Source of the DNA: Thermoleophilia bacterium
GTDB lineage: Bacteria > Actinomycetota > Thermoleophilia > Solirubrobacterales > 70-9
DNA: 39,594 nucleotides
Reading direction: 5' to 3'
Assembly (NCBI GenBank): GCA_016650125.1
Contig: JAENWT010000021.1
Location: forward strand, 1 to 39,594
Position 1 is the first letter of the stretch. Each line of letters begins with the position of its first letter. The position numbers and the translations under genes are program-made. The notes beneath the pieces were generated by a model that made no database searches, was not told the DNA's origin, and saw only the letters and a program-made list of their open reading frames with translations. Of the stretch, positions 7,201 through 15,055 are shown piece by piece.

Positions 7201-8853
7201 ATGTCAGAAAAACCAGCATCTAAGGGGTCGGAGTCGGCTTCTCTGGATGTTTTTTCAAGGAAATCATCAGGACTGGTTCGGCAGCTTTCGATAGTCGACA
7301 TGACTTGGTACGGGATCCTCGCGGCCGGTGCACTCTTCGGCCTCGTCTACGTGTTCCCGGTGCCCCAGCTGTTCATGCCCGGTTTGAGTGTTCCGATCTC
7401 GGCACTGATCGCGATGGTCATCATGATCCCCGTCTTCGTTGTCTACGCCGGCTTCGGTTCGGCCATGCCGAGGATGGGAGGTGACTACCTCTATCAATCG
7501 CGCGCGCTTCACCCATCGATCGGCTTCACCTTCACCTTCGCATGGGAAGTCTTCATGTGGCTCACCTTCACCACCGTCGGCGGCATCGTTGTCAGTCAGC
7601 TCGGTCTTCAGCCACTGCTTTTCAACCTCGGACTTGCCTGGGATTCGACCTGGCTGATCGACAAGGCCAACTGGTTCGGCAGCCCTGACGGCCTGCTGGT
7701 GACCACGCTCGTACTGGTCGTCCTCTCATTCATCACGACGGTTCGCGGGCTCGGCGTCTACCGCAAGATCCAGCGGTGGTTCATCGTGCCGGCGATCATC
7801 ATCTCGAACGTGACCCTGCTGGTCCTTCTTATGAGGTCGCAGGACTCGTTTTTCGCCAAGTTCGATGCCTTCCACGAGAAGGCGCTGGGCATTACCGACG
7901 CCTCGACCAAGGTCCAGGACTTCGCCCTTTCGGGAGCAATCTCGGACCCGGGTTTCTCGCTCAAATATACGGTCCTGTTCCTCTCGGTCACCGGCCTGAT
8001 CTGGTACGTCGTATTCGGCGCTCAGGGCCTCCTCGGTGAGACCAAGCAGGCGAACAACTTCGGCAAGCTTTTCAAGGCGTTCACGATCGGCGGTCTCTTC
8101 GTCGGCCTCTTCGCATGGGTACTGCCGACGTTCCTTTTCCAGCAGATGGCCGGTGGCGACTTCATGTACGCCTACGCCAATGCGGCGGGTGCCGAGGGTG
8201 GCATTGAAGTGGCGGCTGGATCATCTATTCCCAGCCTGGCCATGATGATGACCACCAGCCCGATCGTTTCGTTTCTGCTTTCGATCGGGTTTATCGCAGT
8301 CGGTTTCTACTTCGCCAACTGCGTCTTCATGAACATGACCCGCGTCCTGAGCGCGATGGGCATGGACCGCACTCTTCCAGAGTGGTTCTCGAAAGTCTCG
8401 CAGCGCTTCCACGCACCGGTCAACGCGGCGATTTTCTACTTCATCGTTGCGGTCGGCATCAACATCCTCTTCCGGTATGACGAAGAGGCGCAGGCCACGA
8501 TCATCCTCGGCGGAGCCTTCACCAGCGTCGGCGTGATCGCGGTCACCGGTCTGGCGGGTGTGTTCTTCGCGTATCGCGCGAAACATGTCTACGACGTCTC
8601 TCCGGTGGCAAAGCACAGATTGTTCGGGCTGCCGTTGATAGCCGTCGCTGGCGCCGTTACGTTCCTCGCCGCCGGCGGAGTGACGGTTGCCAACCTGTTC
8701 GTACCCGAACTCGGGTTCACGACCGGCTGGTCACGGACGTTGCTGCTGGTCAGCCTCCTGATATCGGCGATCTGGTTCTTCGCCTACAGGGCCTGGCAGA
8801 AGAGTCGCGGAGTGGACATCGATCTCACCTTTAAAGAGATCCCACCGGAGTAG
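7201..8853 (+). CDS. APC-superfamily amino acid/polyamine permease
   Basis: This 550-residue protein has about twelve to fourteen hydrophobic segments. It contains the APC-superfamily motif PRMGGDYLYQSR near residues 90-101, which corresponds to the conserved P-x-x-G-G-x-Y segment before helix 3. A soluble N-terminus of about 30 residues precedes the first helix. The start is secure: GGAGGAGGAGAG ends directly before the ATG. This is the first gene of a tightly spaced run to 14011, so the transported compound is probably the substrate of the hydrolases that follow. Related permeases import amino acids, amines or polyamines with protons; the specificity here is unknown. Confidence 0.85.
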   Translation: MSEKPASKGSESASLDVFSRKSSGLVRQLSIVDMTWYGILAAGALFGLVYVFPVPQLFMPGLSVPISALIAMVIMIPVFVVYAGFGSAMPRMGGDYLYQSRALHPSIGFTFTFAWEVFMWLTFTTVGGIVVSQLGLQPLLFNLGLAWDSTWLIDKANWFGSPDGLLVTTLVLVVLSFITTVRGLGVYRKIQRWFIVPAIIISNVTLLVLLMRSQDSFFAKFDAFHEKALGITDASTKVQDFALSGAISDPGFSLKYTVLFLSVTGLIWYVVFGAQGLLGETKQANNFGKLFKAFTIGGLFVGLFAWVLPTFLFQQMAGGDFMYAYANAAGAEGGIEVAAGSSIPSLAMMMTTSPIVSFLLSIGFIAVGFYFANCVFMNMTRVLSAMGMDRTLPEWFSKVSQRFHAPVNAAIFYFIVAVGINILFRYDEEAQATIILGGAFTSVGVIAVTGLAGVFFAYRAKHVYDVSPVAKHRLFGLPLIAVAGAVTFLAAGGVTVANLFVPELGFTTGWSRTLLLVSLLISAIWFFAYRAWQKSRGVDIDLTFKEIPPE

Positions 8854-8856
8854 TCA

Positions 8857-9840
8857 TTGGGATTATTCGGAAAGAAGGCGAAGCCGGACAAGGCGAACAG
8901 GAAAAGGATCCTGTTCGCCACCGACTTCCACGGCAGCGAATACACGTTCGCGAAACTCATCAAGGTCCTCGACCTTTGGAGTCCGGATGTCCTGATCCTC
9001 GGCGGCGATGTCGCCGGTAAAGGCCTGCTCCCCGTCCTGGTGGACGGGGACCGGGCCCGGATGCGGTGGATGGGCGAGGAGCACGACGTGCCGCTCGCCG
9101 AGATCGAGCAGTACGAGGACCGGGCAAACCAGCTCGGCTTCTATCCGTACCGGGTAGACGCCGCTGGCCTCGCCCGCCTGAAGGAAGACGAAGAGTTCAA
9201 GGATCGGGTCTTCGAGGACCTGATGATGGAACGCTGGAGCGAGTGGCTCGAGCGATTGGAAGCAAGGTGCGCGGAACTCGAGATTCCGGCTTACGTGATC
9301 GCTGGCAATGACGATCCCTGGGCACTTGACGAGCTGAATGAGGTCGAGCGGCAGTGGGTCAAGGGAGCGGACGGCAAAGTACTGCCGTTGCTCGACCACT
9401 GGAGCCTGCTCTCGATCGGTCTTGCCAACGAGACGCCCTGGCAATGCCCGCGCGACGTTCCTGAGGAACGGCTTACCGAAGAGCTCGAAGCGCTCGCCGA
9501 ACAAGTCGATGACTTTCGCACTGTCATCGCCAACATTCACGTACCGCCGTATGGATCCTCACTCGACATCGCCCCCGAACTCGATACGAGCGTCGTCCCG
9601 CCCCGGCCGATCACCGGATCGACCGTTCCCGTCGGTTCGACCGCGTCAAGGGACTTTCTCGAGAAGCATCAGCCTCTGCTTTCCCTCCACGGTCACATCC
9701 ATGAATCACCGGGCAAGGTCGATATCGGACAGACCTATGCCCTGAATCCGGGGAGCGAATTTGCCGAAGGAATCCTGCGAGCGGTCCTGGTAACCGTCGA
9801 ACCCGGTCGGGTCGTCGGTCACCAGTTTGTGAGCGGATAA
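8857..9840 (+). CDS. Calcineurin-like metallophosphoesterase
   Basis: This 327-residue protein carries all metal-binding blocks of the family. They are ATDFHGS (D-x-H) near residues 22-28, LILGGD near 46-51, AGNDDPW (the GNHD/E block, with D in place of H) near 149-155, and a final LHGHIHES. The start is a TTG at 8857, with GGAG about six bases upstream and only three bases after the permease stop. Such enzymes cleave phosphomono- or diesters with a two-metal centre. Its place between a permease and peptidase-like hydrolases suggests a role in the same pathway, but the phosphorylated substrate is not evident. The GND version of the third block is found in several family members. Confidence 0.8.
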   Translation: MGLFGKKAKPDKANRKRILFATDFHGSEYTFAKLIKVLDLWSPDVLILGGDVAGKGLLPVLVDGDRARMRWMGEEHDVPLAEIEQYEDRANQLGFYPYRVDAAGLARLKEDEEFKDRVFEDLMMERWSEWLERLEARCAELEIPAYVIAGNDDPWALDELNEVERQWVKGADGKVLPLLDHWSLLSIGLANETPWQCPRDVPEERLTEELEALAEQVDDFRTVIANIHVPPYGSSLDIAPELDTSVVPPRPITGSTVPVGSTASRDFLEKHQPLLSLHGHIHESPGKVDIGQTYALNPGSEFAEGILRAVLVTVEPGRVVGHQFVSG

Positions 9841-9869
9841 CCACATGAACAATCAAGGAGCTACATCGC

Positions 9870-11090
9870 ATGACTGACACCGACTCGATTAACGGCATCC
9901 CTCGTGGTGAATTCGCCGATCGCCGCGCTGAACTTCGGCAGCGGCTCGCCGAACGCGGTCTCGACGGCGTACTCGTCGTCAGCCGCGGTGCCAACGGCGC
10001 CGACTGGGGTGCCGATGTGGTCTATCTGACCAACCACTACTCGCCCTTCCCGCAGATTCCCGACCGGCCGCCACTTTGGTCTGGCCGGGGTTCGGCTGCG
10101 GTTGTGATGCCGACCGCCGAAGATGCCTCTCTGGTCGTCGAGATTCCCGACTGGCGCCAGGACCTCGTGGTCTGTGACGACGTTCGCTTCTCTTCCGACC
10201 TCTGGGCCGGAACGGCGGCGACCCTGAAGGACCGCGGACTCGGCAGCGGCAAGATCGGACTGATCGGGCGCGAAAGCCTCCCCTACATCGCGATCGAACG
10301 GATTCAGTCGGAGCTGCCCGGACTCGAGTTCGAGTGGGCCGACGACATCATCGAGTCGATGCGTCTGATCAAATCGCCGGCCGAACTTGATCTGGTCCGT
10401 GAATCGGTGAGGGTCGGCTCGGAGATGGTAGCCGCCTTCCTTGAAGCCGCGGTGCCGGGTGCGACGGAATCCGACTGCGTGATTGCCGCCTTCAGCAAGG
10501 GCGTATCCCAGGGCGCGTTTCCGCTCGATATCCCGGTGACTTCGGGCGAGCACATCGACCACTTCCAGTGGGATCGCATGCCGTCCTGGGACCACAAGCG
10601 CAAGCTCGAAGTCGGCGACATGATCCACCCGGACATGTACGGCACCGTGGGTGGCTACTTCTACGACATGGTGCGGACGACGGTTGTCGGCCGCAAGGTG
10701 ACCGAGGCGCAGCGTGAGGTCCTCGAAGCGCCGATTGCTTTGGTCGAGCACGTGATCGAGGCGATCAAGCCCGGGGTGTCGGCCGGTGAGCTCTTCGACC
10801 GCGGTGCGGCCTGGCTTGCCGAACATGACTTCGAGGTCCCCGGCGGCGACGCCAAAGGCAACTTCGCCCAGAGCTTCCCGTCGTTCGGTCACAGTATGGG
10901 CCTGGCCTGGGAGCATCCATTCGTCTGTCCGAACGAGCCCACTCTGCTAGAGCCGGGGATGGTCTTCGCGATCGAAGTTGAGATCGGTCGTCCAGGTGCA
11001 GGCACCGGGGCCTTCGAGCACGATGTAATCGTCACCGAGAACGGTGTCGAGAACATGACCGACAACCTGCAGCGCGTTTGGTGGGAATAG
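9870..11090 (+). CDS. M24-family (creatinase/aminopeptidase P-like) metallohydrolase, complete metal site
   Basis: This 406-residue protein has a creatinase-like N-domain (about 1-170) and a C-terminal pita-bread domain. All five usual metal ligands are present: D255 (HPDMYG), D266 (FYDMVRT), H341 (FGHSMG), E369 (FAIEVEIG) and E383 (AFEHDVIVT). AAGGAG lies 8-10 bases before the ATG. M24 members include Xaa-Pro aminopeptidases, prolidases, creatinase-type amidinohydrolases and some lyases, so the family alone does not fix the reaction. It lies 29 bases after the phosphoesterase, in the same operon. A paralogue lacking one ligand lies at 15056-16252 under the same operator type. Confidence 0.85.
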   Translation: MTDTDSINGIPRGEFADRRAELRQRLAERGLDGVLVVSRGANGADWGADVVYLTNHYSPFPQIPDRPPLWSGRGSAAVVMPTAEDASLVVEIPDWRQDLVVCDDVRFSSDLWAGTAATLKDRGLGSGKIGLIGRESLPYIAIERIQSELPGLEFEWADDIIESMRLIKSPAELDLVRESVRVGSEMVAAFLEAAVPGATESDCVIAAFSKGVSQGAFPLDIPVTSGEHIDHFQWDRMPSWDHKRKLEVGDMIHPDMYGTVGGYFYDMVRTTVVGRKVTEAQREVLEAPIALVEHVIEAIKPGVSAGELFDRGAAWLAEHDFEVPGGDAKGNFAQSFPSFGHSMGLAWEHPFVCPNEPTLLEPGMVFAIEVEIGRPGAGTGAFEHDVIVTENGVENMTDNLQRVWWE

Positions 11091-11094
11091 TCGA

Positions 11095-11883
11095 ATGAAC
11101 GTGGCTGCTTCCCTCCTGGTCGCTCCGATCGGCCGGACCGGCCGTTCAACCACGGCTGCGGGTTCCGACCAGAACCTTCAGACCGTGGGCGATCAAGGCG
11201 GTCTCTTGTCCGAGATCCGTGCTGCGGCTGACGGTGGCGCCGATCTCATTGTGCTCCCCCAGCTCAGCTTCTCTCCCTACTTCCCGGCGAATCGGAACCG
11301 GGAAGCGCTCGAGCTGGGAGAGAGATTTCCTTCTAAACCGATGGCTGCGGCCCGGGAAGCTGCCCGCGACAGCTGGCTGGCGGCATCCGGCTACGAATGC
11401 AAAGGTGAGGGCGTTTTCTACGTGCGGGGTGAGCTGGGATCCGGCAGCGCGGGTTGCCACCTTGTCCAGCAACAGCACCGGATCGAGGCGGCAACCGGCA
11501 GGTACGAGCAGATGTTCTTCTCGCCCGGGCACACTGGTCGGGCCGTGGCCGAATCCCCCTGGGGTGCGGTCGGCATGCTGATCGGTGCCGACGTTCGTGA
11601 GATCGGCTCCTGGACGGAACTCTTGAATCTCGGTGCTTCCCTGGTGCTGGCGTCGGTCAGCGAGACCGCCGATAGCTGGCGAGGGACCTGCTCGATCGCC
11701 GCCGGTCTGGCGACCGTCTACGGAATCGCCCTGGTGCTCGTCAACCGGTCGCCGGCCGACGACGAACCGGATTTCGCTGGCGGGTCACTCGTGGTCGACC
11801 CCGATGGGCAGGAGATCGCCGCTGGCGCCGATGGCCTTTTTCCGCTGGAGAGTTTCGTGACAAGTGCTCGGAGAGAAGTTTGA
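11095..11883 (+). CDS. Nitrilase-superfamily protein with lost catalytic triad (pseudoenzyme)
   Basis: This 262-residue protein has the carbon-nitrogen hydrolase fold and is closest in pattern to N-carbamoylputrescine amidohydrolase-type enzymes. It has DLIVLPQLSFSPYF at residues 50-63, HRIEAATGRYEQMFFSPG at 128-145 and GMLIGADVRE at 160-169. In active members these blocks hold the Glu, Lys and Cys of the triad (PE-L, K-x-H, IC-x-D). Here the positions are Q56, Q126 and G164, so all three are replaced while the surrounding fold motifs persist. The gene is intact, starts four bases after the M24 stop and overlaps the next gene by four bases. It is therefore likely a maintained, non-catalytic or differently acting protein. 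Confidence 0.7.
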   Translation: MNVAASLLVAPIGRTGRSTTAAGSDQNLQTVGDQGGLLSEIRAAADGGADLIVLPQLSFSPYFPANRNREALELGERFPSKPMAAAREAARDSWLAASGYECKGEGVFYVRGELGSGSAGCHLVQQQHRIEAATGRYEQMFFSPGHTGRAVAESPWGAVGMLIGADVREIGSWTELLNLGASLVLASVSETADSWRGTCSIAAGLATVYGIALVLVNRSPADDEPDFAGGSLVVDPDGQEIAAGADGLFPLESFVTSARREV

Positions 11884-13013
11884 CTGAAGAAAGCGGAAAC
11901 CTGAAGGTGGAAGGCGTCGGCTCGGTCGAACACGCCTACTACCAGCGCGACGAACCGCTCACCGGAGTCGTCCTGCTCCCGAACCAGGAAGACCATGACA
12001 CCGGGGAGCATCCCGAAAACATTCGCCGACTGCCCCCATTGGTGAAAAGGTTGAGAGAGAGCGATGACTGGGATCGCCTCTTTGTAATGCACCCGCGGAG
12101 TGCCCGTTTCGAGGACATCGCCAGAGCGCATGAAGAGAGCTACGTCGATTCGATCCGACTGGCCGCCAATGACGGTCCGACCTGGCTCGACACCGACACC
12201 AAAGCCGGCCCTGGAAGCTACGAGCTCGCGTTGCGCTCATCCGGCGCCGGCCTGACTGCGGTCGACGCGGTGGCGATGGAGGCCTATTGGCAGCCGGACA
12301 GTCTGTTCGCGCTGATCAGGCCGCCGGGACACCACGCTACGGCGGACCGAGCGATGGGCTTCTGCCTCTTCAACCACGCCTCCGTGGCGGCTCGATACGC
12401 GCAGGCGAACTATCCGATCGACCGGGTTGCAATCCTTGACTGGGATGTTCACCACGGCAACGGCGTCCAGGACATCCATTGGCGTGATCCTTCGGTCCTC
12501 TACATCTCCCTCCACCAGTGGCCGCTCTACCCGGGAACGGGCTCGGTCGACGAGGTCGGGGAGGGAGAGGGTGAAGGTTTCAACGTCAACCTGCCGATGC
12601 CGCCGGGTAGCGGTGATCGTGAGTACGGTCAGGCCATCGAGGCGGTCGTCGAGCCGATCCTCGACGAGTTCGATCCGCAGCTCCTGATCGTTTCGGCCGG
12701 CCAGGACGGGCACGCGGCGGACACCCTCAGCAACCAGATGATCTCAGCCACCGGCTTTCGCGACATGGCTGGCGGCGCCGCGGCGTTTGCCAAAGCCAAG
12801 GGGATCGGGCTGGTGGTGCTTCACGAGGGCGGCTACAACGTTTCGACCCTGCCGCAACTGGACCACGCCATCCTCGGCGGGCTCGGCTCATTCCCGACCG
12901 ACCTCACCGACATCTTCGCCGAAGGCGCGCCGCCGGTTTCGGAGTGGCCGGACCGGCTGACCGAGATCCTGAAGATGCAGGGCCGATACTGGCCGGGGCT
13001 GGTGGACCGGTGA
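11880..13013 (+). CDS. Histone-deacetylase-like amidohydrolase (acetylpolyamine amidohydrolase type)
   Basis: This 377-residue protein has an intact arginase/deacetylase active site: the His pair H151-H152 in RPPGHHA, zinc ligands D189 and H191 in DWDVHHGNG, D276 in SAGQDGH, and the transition-state Tyr Y319 in HEGGYN. Bacterial members remove acetyl groups from acetylpolyamines, acetoin-linked proteins or other N-acetyl amines. The TTG at 11880 overlaps the preceding stop (TTGA) with GGAGAG just upstream; the stop overlaps the next gene as GTGA. Translational coupling on both sides places it firmly in this operon. Deacetylation of an imported N-acetylated amine is my preferred role, but the substrate is not proven. 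Confidence 0.85.
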   Translation: MTEESGNLKVEGVGSVEHAYYQRDEPLTGVVLLPNQEDHDTGEHPENIRRLPPLVKRLRESDDWDRLFVMHPRSARFEDIARAHEESYVDSIRLAANDGPTWLDTDTKAGPGSYELALRSSGAGLTAVDAVAMEAYWQPDSLFALIRPPGHHATADRAMGFCLFNHASVAARYAQANYPIDRVAILDWDVHHGNGVQDIHWRDPSVLYISLHQWPLYPGTGSVDEVGEGEGEGFNVNLPMPPGSGDREYGQAIEAVVEPILDEFDPQLLIVSAGQDGHAADTLSNQMISATGFRDMAGGAAAFAKAKGIGLVVLHEGGYNVSTLPQLDHAILGGLGSFPTDLTDIFAEGAPPVSEWPDRLTEILKMQGRYWPGLVDR

Positions 13014-14011
13014 CCGACCCGCTCAGGCTGATCGTGTGGCCGGGCATGCCGGACGGCGAAGGCCTGGTGCGGGCCAGCGACCGAATCGGCCGCGAGCTGG
13101 ATGTTTCGGTGGTCAGCTCAAATGAAGACCTCGAGCACCTGCTGGAAAGCGACGGGCCGTTCGACCTGATCTGTCCGTCGGACTATCTGGTCGAGAAGCT
13201 GGCCGCAGAGGGCCGACTCGCGGATATCTCGGATGGCTTCGAGTTCAATCGCGAGGTCCTGGTGGAGTGGTCACGCCACCCGTCGTACGACGCCGACGAG
13301 CGGTTCTCGGTGCCTTTGGCCTACGGCACGACCGGCTACCTCTACGATGCCGAGCGGGCGCCCGAGCACGAGTCGTGGGCCGACTTCTTCGAGCCGGCAG
13401 GGATCGATGTGGGCGTACTCGGCGAAGTGCGTGAGGTAATCGGCGCGGCTCTGATCCTGGCCGGACATTCTCCGAATGCGACCGATGAGGCCGCGCTCGC
13501 CGATGCCTCTGTGATCCTCGAGCGCCAACGGCCTTTCGTGAAATCGCTGACCAGCGATGACTTCACCGGGCCGGTCGAAAGCGGCGCGGTAGCCATTCAT
13601 CAGGCCTGGAGCGGACCGGCAGCGATGGCGATGAGGAACGCGACCGGTCTCGGCTACACGGTGCCCCGTGAAGGAGCACTGCTTTGGGTGACCACCGCGG
13701 CGGTCACCGCCGATGCCCCGGATCCGGATGCCGCGAGGCTCCTGCTGAAGGAGCTGATGGATCCGGAAATCGCGGCGCTGGCGGTAATTAACGGCGGTTA
13801 CTCAACACCCAACTGCGACGCTCGCGACCTACTGCCGGAGAATCTCCGGAACGACGAGGTCCTCTTCCCGAAGCCCGAGACGATCGGCCGTTGCCTGACT
13901 CTCACCAGCCTCACTCCGGCTGAAGAGAAGGCACTCCAGCTGGTCTGGGAACGCTTCCGTGACGCTCAGCCGACTGGGGACTCGGAGCGCGCGGTCGATT
14001 CGCGAACCTGA
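13010..14011 (+). CDS. PotD-like solute-binding-fold protein without signal peptide
   Basis: The 333-residue product looks like the binding component of spermidine/putrescine ABC transporters. It opens with LRLIVWPGM, continues with FDLICPSDYLVEKLAAEGRLADI and SVPLAYGTTGYLYD, and later has the AIHQAWSGPAAMAM and FPKPETIGRC blocks. The GTG at 13010 overlaps the deacetylase stop by four bases. The protein starts directly with the first beta strand: there is no signal peptide or lipobox, and no ABC permease or ATPase gene is nearby. It may be a cytoplasmic binding or sensing protein. Its last 46 bases overlap the end of the convergent LacI gene. Confidence 0.7.
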   Translation: MTDPLRLIVWPGMPDGEGLVRASDRIGRELDVSVVSSNEDLEHLLESDGPFDLICPSDYLVEKLAAEGRLADISDGFEFNREVLVEWSRHPSYDADERFSVPLAYGTTGYLYDAERAPEHESWADFFEPAGIDVGVLGEVREVIGAALILAGHSPNATDEAALADASVILERQRPFVKSLTSDDFTGPVESGAVAIHQAWSGPAAMAMRNATGLGYTVPREGALLWVTTAAVTADAPDPDAARLLLKELMDPEIAALAVINGGYSTPNCDARDLLPENLRNDEVLFPKPETIGRCLTLTSLTPAEEKALQLVWERFRDAQPTGDSERAVDSRT

Positions 14012-15000
14012 AGTTCGGCCGGGACGATCTCGGTAACCGGTGGTTCGATTGTGCCGTTGAGCAGGCCGATCAGCATCCGGATCGCCTTCGCGCCGAGTTC
14101 GCTCGGATGGTTCTCGATTGCGGTAAGGGTGGGAGTGGCACTGCGCAGGCCCTGGCTGTCGACCGTGGCGACGATGCCCAGGTCGTTCGGGACATCGAGG
14201 CCCATTGAATTCGCGACACGGAGGGCACCGAGGGCGAAGACGTCGAAGCTCGCGTAGATCGAGTCGGGCCTGGGCTCACGTTCGAGCAGCTGACGGGCGG
14301 TGCTGATGGCGACGTCCGCGGTCGGGTTGTCGCGCACTTCCACGACGTTCGTTGCCTTGCCCCGTTCGCCGACCCAGCGCTCGTAGGCACGAATCGTGTC
14401 CGCCGCGTAAGAGCGTTCCCTGGAGCCGGTAATCAGGGCCGGCTGCTCGTAGCCCATCGATTCCAGGTGGTCGAGTACCTCGATCGTCAGGGTCGGGAGA
14501 TCGTTGTCAACCCAGCCAGCGACGCTCGACCGGTTGAGCATCGGCCGGCCAGCGGTAACCACTATGCCGCCGGCTTCGTTGACCGTTTCCATCAGCGGTT
14601 CATCCCCCGTCGGGTCGAGGATCAGGGCACCATCGGCCGCGAGCTGGATTGATTTATTGGTTACGTCAGGCGGCGTGAGGATCGGCATGTACCCCAGCTC
14701 CAGGGCCGTCGCCGAGGCACTGTTCAGGAGGTCGATGTAATAGGCCGAATCGACGCCAACGATGTTCGGTCCGTAGCCCGAGACCTGCAGAGCGATCGTC
14801 TTGTGAATACCTGTCGCGAGCCGCTGGGCATGGACGTTGGCCGAGTAGCCCAGCGACTCGGCGATCGCCACCACGCGATCCCGGGTCTCGGGGAGGACCC
14901 GCCCCCGTCCGTTCAGGGAGTGGGAGACCGTGGTGATCGACACGCCCGCTTCCCGGGCCACGTCGTGAATGCCCGGACGTCGCTTGGGGGGCTCAGTCAT
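13966..15000 (-). CDS. LacI/GalR-family transcriptional regulator of the catabolic cluster
   Basis: This 344-residue regulator has the DNA-binding domain at residues about 8-60: IHDVAREAGVSITTVSHSLN, then RVLPETRDRVVAIAESLGY. The hinge helix ends in AQRLATG, whose Leu is the residue that wedges into the central CpG of LacI-family operators. The rest is a periplasmic-binding-protein-like effector domain. The ATG at 15000 lies 28 bases after a perfect 14-bp palindrome, so it is probably autoregulated. Three near-identical sites precede genes on both sides. Its 3' end overlaps the PotD-like gene tail to tail. The effector is likely the pathway substrate or a product. Confidence 0.9.
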   Translation of the reverse strand: MTEPPKRRPGIHDVAREAGVSITTVSHSLNGRGRVLPETRDRVVAIAESLGYSANVHAQRLATGIHKTIALQVSGYGPNIVGVDSAYYIDLLNSASATALELGYMPILTPPDVTNKSIQLAADGALILDPTGDEPLMETVNEAGGIVVTAGRPMLNRSSVAGWVDNDLPTLTIEVLDHLESMGYEQPALITGSRERSYAADTIRAYERWVGERGKATNVVEVRDNPTADVAISTARQLLEREPRPDSIYASFDVFALGALRVANSMGLDVPNDLGIVATVDSQGLRSATPTLTAIENHPSELGAKAIRMLIGLLNGTIEPPVTEIVPAELQVRESTARSESPVG

Positions 15001-15028
15001 AACCCTGTTGTACCAGCCACAACGGGTG

Positions 15029-15042
15029 CCAAACCGGTTTGG
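15029..15042 (-). promoter_or_regulatory. LacI-type operator 3, perfect palindrome before the regulator gene
   Basis: CCAAACCGGTTTGG is a perfect 14-bp palindrome with a central CG. It lies between the LacI gene and the upstream M24 gene, both read leftwards. It matches the other three sites in the outer CCAAA/TTTGG arms, which supports autoregulation by the encoded LacI protein. Confidence 0.75.
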
Positions 15043-15055
15043 GCAACTTCGTCCA

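Noticed and set aside
12944-13009. Extended start for the PotD-like protein
   Set aside because: The extra 22 residues lie inside the deacetylase gene and are low complexity; the GTGA overlap gives a natural start at 13010.
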